This document shows, one piece after another, positions 13,591-17,057 of a stretch of 17,057 nucleotides of DNA (the first letter of the stretch is position 1; every line of letters starts with the position of its first letter). Location of the stretch: assembly GCA_045531685.1 (NCBI GenBank), contig JAZSEL010000071.1, positions 1-17,057 on the forward strand, written 5' to 3'. A program made the translations under genes and the position numbers. Under the pieces are notes generated by a model. It did no database searches. It saw only the letters and a list, made by a program, of their open reading frames with translations, and was not told the origin of the DNA. This DNA comes from RGIG8767 sp045531685. GTDB taxonomy: Bacteria > Bacillota > Clostridia > Lachnospirales > Lachnospiraceae.

Positions 13591-15260
13591 TGGGACAAAA
13601 GCACTACCGTCTCAACACTATCACCATTGTCCAAACTCAATTTCATATCATGCTCGATAATCGGTAGCTTAAACTCTATGCCTCTCAACCATTGACCGTT
13701 GGGCTGGCGTTCTTCATATACCTCGACCTTTTCAATCAACTGTTCTATGAATTCCCGTCTCTCTGCTTCATTCATATTATCATACATTCTGTCAAAAAAC
13801 ACCAGTGCTTTATAGATATTATCACCGGAAATTTTGTCAGATAAAATAGACCTTTTCTTTGCCTTTGCCGCCACAAGAGCTGCTTCCATTTCCTCTATCT
13901 TATCATAGGTCTTATACAAACGCTCTTCTAAATCTGCTTTTCGTCTGCGGTAATGCCTATCCTCATAATCAATCGCATCAAGGTCAGCCATAATACTATC
14001 TCTGTTTGCAAAGCATTGGCGTAGTTGCCTTTCATAATTTGCAATTTCTTGGTCAAGTGCCGATGTGTCCACTTCCATGTTTATTTTCTGCTTCATCATC
14101 TCGGCAAATTTCTTGTTGCTCACAAGGGTCCTAATTACTTCCGCAACCGCATTATCAAGTATTTCCTCGTTAATCTGCTTCTTATAGTCGCACTTATGCC
14201 CCCTGGTCCTGTTGCGGTGCTTACAGCCATAATAAAAATAGTCTCGGTATCTTGTGCCATCTTTTCTGCTCTTGATACTCTTATTGCCATACATACCGGC
14301 TCCACAAACAGGACATTTTAACATTCCGGACAAGAGATGGATTTTCTCTCCCTTCACGCTATTCACTTTCTCATACTTCTTTGCCTGTACAACTACTTTA
14401 ATCTGTGCCTGTTCCCATACCTCCTCTGAAATAATCGCTTCATGAATTCCATCCACCAGCAAATAATTATCCTGTTCTACCAAATGATAATCACTCCGTG
14501 TTCCGTGAACCTTCTCCGTTTTACGTCTCCCGTATGCTATCTTCCCACAGTACACCGGATTCTGAATAATTCTTCTGATAAGTGCTGCATCAAACAAGGG
14601 ATTCTTTCCGTTTTGACGCTGAATCTTATGAATTCCGTGATTCTCGAGATATTTGGCAATTCCGTTAGAACCCATATCGGTATTTACATATTGGTCAAAA
14701 ATAACCCGAATTGCTTCAGCTTCCTCCTCATTAATCTCAAGCTTTCCAGCCACCAGTTTATAACCATATGGTGCAAATCCACCGTTCCATTTCCCTTCTC
14801 TGGCCTTCTGCATACGTCCTTCCATAGTCTGAATACGGATATTCTCACGTTCTATTTCTGCAACCGCTGATAACACCGAAATCATTAATTTGCCGGCATC
14901 CTTTGATGAATCAATTCCGTCCTCCACACATATCAAATTCACGCCAAAATCCTGCATCACCTGTAAAGATGCCAACACATCCGCGGCGTTACGTCCAAAT
15001 CGTGACAGCTTAAACACCAAAACAAAGGATACCTCATCCTTACCTGTCTTAATATCCTCCATCATTTGATTAAAGGCAACTCTACCTTCAATTGTTTTAC
15101 CGGACTTACCAGCGTCTTCATACTCGCCGGCAATCTCATAATCGTTAAAATCGCAAAACGCTTTCATTCTCGATTTCTGCGCATCCAAAGAATATCCGTC
15201 TATCTGCATGGATGTGGATACGCGAGTGTAAATATATACTTTAACCTTTTCTTTGCTCAT
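13581..15260 (-). CDS. Large serine recombinase (integrase)
   Basis: This 559-residue site-specific recombinase excises and integrates mobile elements. The resolvase domain spans about 6-150, with YTRVSTSMQ carrying nucleophile S15 and arginines R13, R87 and R90 (KLSRFGRN). The recombinase domain (about 160-290) includes GKWNGGFAPYGYKL. A zinc ribbon has C316, C319, C346 and C357. A coiled coil at about 400-470, the usual control arm of large serine integrases, and a VETVVLLS end complete it. A GTG eight codons further upstream has no ribosome binding site; the ATG at 15260 has AAAGGA six bases before it and is preferred. The gene is at the edge of its element, directly next to a truncated HD-GYP gene, as expected for an integrase beside its attachment site. 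It probably shares a transcript with the upstream ORF6N gene, 42 bases away. Confidence 0.93.
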   Translation of the reverse strand: MSKEKVKVYIYTRVSTSMQIDGYSLDAQKSRMKAFCDFNDYEIAGEYEDAGKSGKTIEGRVAFNQMMEDIKTGKDEVSFVLVFKLSRFGRNAADVLASLQVMQDFGVNLICVEDGIDSSKDAGKLMISVLSAVAEIERENIRIQTMEGRMQKAREGKWNGGFAPYGYKLVAGKLEINEEEAEAIRVIFDQYVNTDMGSNGIAKYLENHGIHKIQRQNGKNPLFDAALIRRIIQNPVYCGKIAYGRRKTEKVHGTRSDYHLVEQDNYLLVDGIHEAIISEEVWEQAQIKVVVQAKKYEKVNSVKGEKIHLLSGMLKCPVCGAGMYGNKSIKSRKDGTRYRDYFYYGCKHRNRTRGHKCDYKKQINEEILDNAVAEVIRTLVSNKKFAEMMKQKINMEVDTSALDQEIANYERQLRQCFANRDSIMADLDAIDYEDRHYRRRKADLEERLYKTYDKIEEMEAALVAAKAKKRSILSDKISGDNIYKALVFFDRMYDNMNEAERREFIEQLIEKVEVYEERQPNGQWLRGIEFKLPIIEHDMKLSLDNGDSVETVVLLSQFH

Positions 15261-15302
15261 TAGTAGTCCTTTCTTCAAAATCACATTTTGTGACTTTGAA
15301 TA

Positions 15303-16328
15303 TTATGTAAGTATAAGATTCGGATTATTAAGCAACGCATCAATCAAAGTCTTATACTTTGCAATTCCAAAATCTTCCACAATGCTTGTCACTCTGGCAC
15401 CGGCATCTTTAGAAGATGCACCACATAAAAAGATTCTTTCATCTTCTGTGCCATAATCAAGCACAATAAATCTATCATGATATATCCCACCGGTCTTTTT
15501 CAACGTAATATTGATTGCCGGATACTCACTGCAAAAATCATTGTACTCAATGCTGTGTAATCGGTTACCCACATTATCACTAAAAAGCGTTATTGCTACA
15601 CTCGTCGGTGCATTTTTTAACAAGACCAACGTACGCAATCCAATATAGTTATCTACCACAAAAATGGTCTTCTTCGCTTGTCCATAAACTTCCGAATACG
15701 CCAAATCAGCCGTGCAATACTTTGTATTAAACATAAGCCAACCGTTGTCTTCGTTATCCACAAAACTATTCATCATTTCTGCTAAATCAGACTTTGTAAC
15801 CACATCCTCAAGCAGGTCCATAACATCGCACATCTGTTTTTCGACTGAACCCATATCAGATTTTAATTTTGAAATATCACGTACATTTTCCGCTGTCTGC
15901 ATAGAAAGCTGTATATATTCTCTTTGACCGATTAACTCACGATTATCAAGAATATAATCCTTCATCTTCTTGAACGTACGCACTAGTGCACGGCTCTGCT
16001 GAACTGCTAGTTCTCCACGAAGAACTGTCATTAACATATAAATTCCTTGTTCCGTAAAAGCCATCGGCAAGTACCTCGAACCGCCCCAACTTGAGGTGAA
16101 ATTTTTGCACCTCAAGTTTTCCCATTCATCTTTTGTTAATTGAAACATAAAATCATCACCATCAAATTTTGCCGAATTATTTTTTACTTGTCGGTTAAAA
16201 TTCTTTGTTTCATATCCATAAATCACGGCCAAATCTACATCTAGCATTACTTTCTGTCCACGAATCGTATATATCTTATCTTGCAACGATTGTTCTGTTA
16301 TCACAAACACTTCTGTCTTTTCTTCCAC
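15303..16328 (-). CDS. ORF6N-domain protein with PLD-like C-terminus
   Basis: This 341-residue protein has an ORF6N (RhuM-like) domain at about 14-125: KVMLDVDLAVIYGYETKNFN, ENLRCKNFTSSWGGSRYLP and FTEQGIYMLMTVLRGE. ORF6N is a DNA-binding domain common in phage and mobile elements. Residues about 140-185 are helical. The C-terminal part (about 205-335) has alternating strands, then HDRFIVLD (284-291) and CGASSKDAG (302-310), which resemble a single phospholipase-D-type active-site half with Arg in place of Lys. Similar domains occur in nucleases and defence proteins; activity here is inference. The start is GTG at 16328, five bases after GGGAGG; an ATG close by is not in frame. The coding sequence for residues 71-81 is a long palindrome also present twice in the leader. 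Confidence 0.8.
   Translation of the reverse strand: MEEKTEVFVITEQSLQDKIYTIRGQKVMLDVDLAVIYGYETKNFNRQVKNNSAKFDGDDFMFQLTKDEWENLRCKNFTSSWGGSRYLPMAFTEQGIYMLMTVLRGELAVQQSRALVRTFKKMKDYILDNRELIGQREYIQLSMQTAENVRDISKLKSDMGSVEKQMCDVMDLLEDVVTKSDLAEMMNSFVDNEDNGWLMFNTKYCTADLAYSEVYGQAKKTIFVVDNYIGLRTLVLLKNAPTSVAITLFSDNVGNRLHSIEYNDFCSEYPAINITLKKTGGIYHDRFIVLDYGTEDERIFLCGASSKDAGARVTSIVEDFGIAKYKTLIDALLNNPNLILT
16088..16118. repeat. Palindrome A, inside the ORF6N coding sequence
   Basis: Perfect 11-bp arms AACTTGAGGTG / CACCTCAAGTT are separated by 9 nt. In the gene it encodes NLRCKNFTSS and the first base of the next Trp codon. Related copies B and C lie 240-330 bases upstream of it in the gene's leader. Confidence 0.85.
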
Positions 16329-16352
16329 AGTAACCTCCCATCTTATGTCCCC

Positions 16353-16381
16353 AACTTGATGTCGAAAAAATCGACCTCAAG
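16353..16381. repeat. Palindrome B, leader of the ORF6N gene
   Basis: Arms CTTGATGTCGA / TCGACCTCAAG pair with one mismatch around a 5-nt A tract. The bases CCCCAACTTGA at its edge are identical to those flanking copy A. Read on the minus strand in the matching frame it gives LRSIFSTSSWG against LRCKNFTSSWG in copy A, although this frame is not joined to the gene. Confidence 0.75.
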
Positions 16382-16392
16382 ATTACAAATGT

Positions 16393-16419
16393 TTAAGGTG
16401 AATTTTTTGCACCTTAAAT
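16393..16419. repeat. Palindrome C, just after the XRE gene
   Basis: Perfect 9-bp arms TTTAAGGTG / CACCTTAAA are separated by 9 nt. The 25-base core matches copy A at 22 positions, and two of the three differences form one base pair (G-C in A, A-T in C), so the symmetry is kept. No U-tract follows, so it is not a normal terminator. Confidence 0.75.
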
Positions 16420-16421
16420 AT

Positions 16422-16787
16422 CTACTCCAACTCCTCCAGCTCTTCCAACTGTTTCAGCGCCTCCATATACTTTAACAATCTTCTCTTTTGTGCTTCCTTC
16501 ATTCCGTGATAATCCTTAATAATCTGCCAGTCGATAGGTGTCATCTTTTCTTCTCTTTCGGAAGCCTCCAAACCATTCTCTTCATCAATGCCTCTTCCCG
16601 TCAAAAGCTCCTCCGGCGTTACTTCAAGGGCAACACAAATATCCATAATCTTATCTGCGGATGGATTGGTCTTTCTCTTTTTCCATTCACTAATAGTACT
16701 GGTGGGAATTCCTGCACGCTTCCCAAACTCCGCCTGTGTGATATTCTTCTCTTTTATTATTTTAAAAATTCTTTCACTAATAATCAT
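16422..16787 (-). CDS. XRE-family transcriptional regulator
   Basis: This 121-residue protein has a Cro/CI-type helix-turn-helix at about 5-62 (ITQAEFGKRAGIPTSTISEW as helices 2-3, then KKRKTNPSADKIMDICVALE and VTPEELLTG). A charged C-terminal helix follows, ending in leucine/glutamate-rich LEELEELE, probably for oligomerisation. AAAGGAG seven bases before the ATG sets the start. It is the first gene in front of the ORF6N and recombinase genes and probably represses the element's transcription, including its own. Two 10-bp direct repeats just upstream are candidate operators. Confidence 0.88.
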   Translation of the reverse strand: MIISERIFKIIKEKNITQAEFGKRAGIPTSTISEWKKRKTNPSADKIMDICVALEVTPEELLTGRGIDEENGLEASEREEKMTPIDWQIIKDYHGMKEAQKRRLLKYMEALKQLEELEELE

Positions 16788-16803
16788 ATCCTATCTCCTT
16801 TTC

Positions 16804-16835
16804 ATTCTTATTTGCGTATTTTATAATTCTTATTT
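16804..16835 (-). promoter_or_regulatory. Direct repeats upstream of the XRE gene
   Basis: AAATAAGAAT (minus strand) occurs twice, at 16804-16813 and 16826-16835, 22 bp apart (two helical turns), on both sides of an A/T-rich TATAAA that could be a -10 element. The layout suits cooperative binding of the XRE repressor. The -35 region is weak. Confidence 0.45.
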
Positions 16836-16847
16836 AAGGATATTCTA

Positions 16848-17057
16848 TCATGAAGTAATTACTATTTCAATGAATATTATGGTTTTATTTCTTTTTACAC
16901 ATTCTCTCACAAAGACCTTATACGCCTGTTTTGCTTCTTCCTTCGCTTTCTCCAATTCCGGAGAACTTCCCTTTATCGCAGAAGCAAGTTCCTCTGATTT
17001 TCTTTTTAAAGCCTTCACCGGAATTCTCATATCCGGATAATTCTTCTTTATTACGCG
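16848..17057 (-). CDS. Unrecognised protein, C-terminal part at window edge
   Basis: The frame is open from the window edge to a TGA at 16848, 69 residues. An internal ATG at 17030 has no ribosome binding site, so the real start is probably outside. The visible part is strongly charged and helical (KALKRKSEELASAIKG, SSPELEKAKEEAKQAYKVF) and ends in a short hydrophobic stretch, KTIIFIEIVITS. I do not recognise the family. It is transcribed in the same direction as the XRE gene, 60 bases upstream of it. Confidence 0.45.
   Translation of the reverse strand, partial: RVIKKNYPDMRIPVKALKRKSEELASAIKGSSPELEKAKEEAKQAYKVFVRECVKRNKTIIFIEIVITS

Noticed and set aside
16393..16419. Palindrome C as terminator of the XRE gene
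   Set aside because: Position fits, but there is no U-tract and the core is nearly identical to a palindrome inside a coding sequence.
16588..17040. 150-codon hydrophobic plus-strand ORF
   Set aside because: It overlaps the well-supported XRE gene and the edge gene on the other strand; hydrophobicity comes from antisense of charged helices.
1..17057. CRISPR array, tRNA, rRNA or IS element
   Set aside because: No regularly spaced repeats, cloverleaf-type sequence, rRNA segment or transposase motif was seen on either strand.

Overview
The window looks like chromosome of a low-GC anaerobic Firmicute, most likely a Lachnospiraceae-type clostridium. The evidence is a beta-glucosidase fragment that ends in its catalytic domain, a second-type long RsmH, an orphan HypB beside a multi-cluster Fe-S flavoprotein, dense AGGAGG ribosome binding sites and many intrinsic terminators. 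The genus cannot be named from sequence alone. No tRNA, rRNA, CRISPR array or IS transposase was seen.

Left part (1-8,420), mostly core metabolism. It opens with the 3' end of a GH3 glycosidase (+) and a shared terminator. A bacteriohemerythrin, a long-form RsmH and a small SAM methyltransferase (TTG start) follow, all on the minus strand. Next is a three-gene minus-strand operon: hypB, then a 922-residue Fe-S/FAD pyridine-nucleotide oxidoreductase, then a DUF5692-like membrane protein, read from one promoter at 7207-7235. A PfkB sugar kinase with its own strong promoter runs divergently from it (+).

Middle part (8,421-13,309), accessory. It holds a Fic-family gene cut down to its VbhA-like N-terminus, then a 1,064-residue fusion of two TrmO-like modules to a UvrA-like twin ABC ATPase. 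Upstream is a BmrR/TipA-type MerR regulator with its own terminator. The fusion has a promoter with the 19-bp spacer and dyad typical of MerR activation, so regulator and fusion look like a drug-inducible pair.

Right part (13,310-17,057), a mobile element edge. An 86-residue ORF is recognisable as the C-terminal end of an HD-GYP phosphodiesterase. It abuts the stop codon of a large serine recombinase, so the element appears to have integrated into an HD-GYP gene with one boundary near 13,560-13,590. Inside the element are the recombinase, an ORF6N protein with a PLD-like C-terminus, an XRE regulator with paired direct repeats in front of it, and the end of an unrecognised gene at the window edge. 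A palindrome inside the ORF6N coding sequence recurs as two divergent copies in the leader of the same gene. One copy has a compensatory base-pair change. The other still reads, in the matching frame, as a variant of the same peptide.
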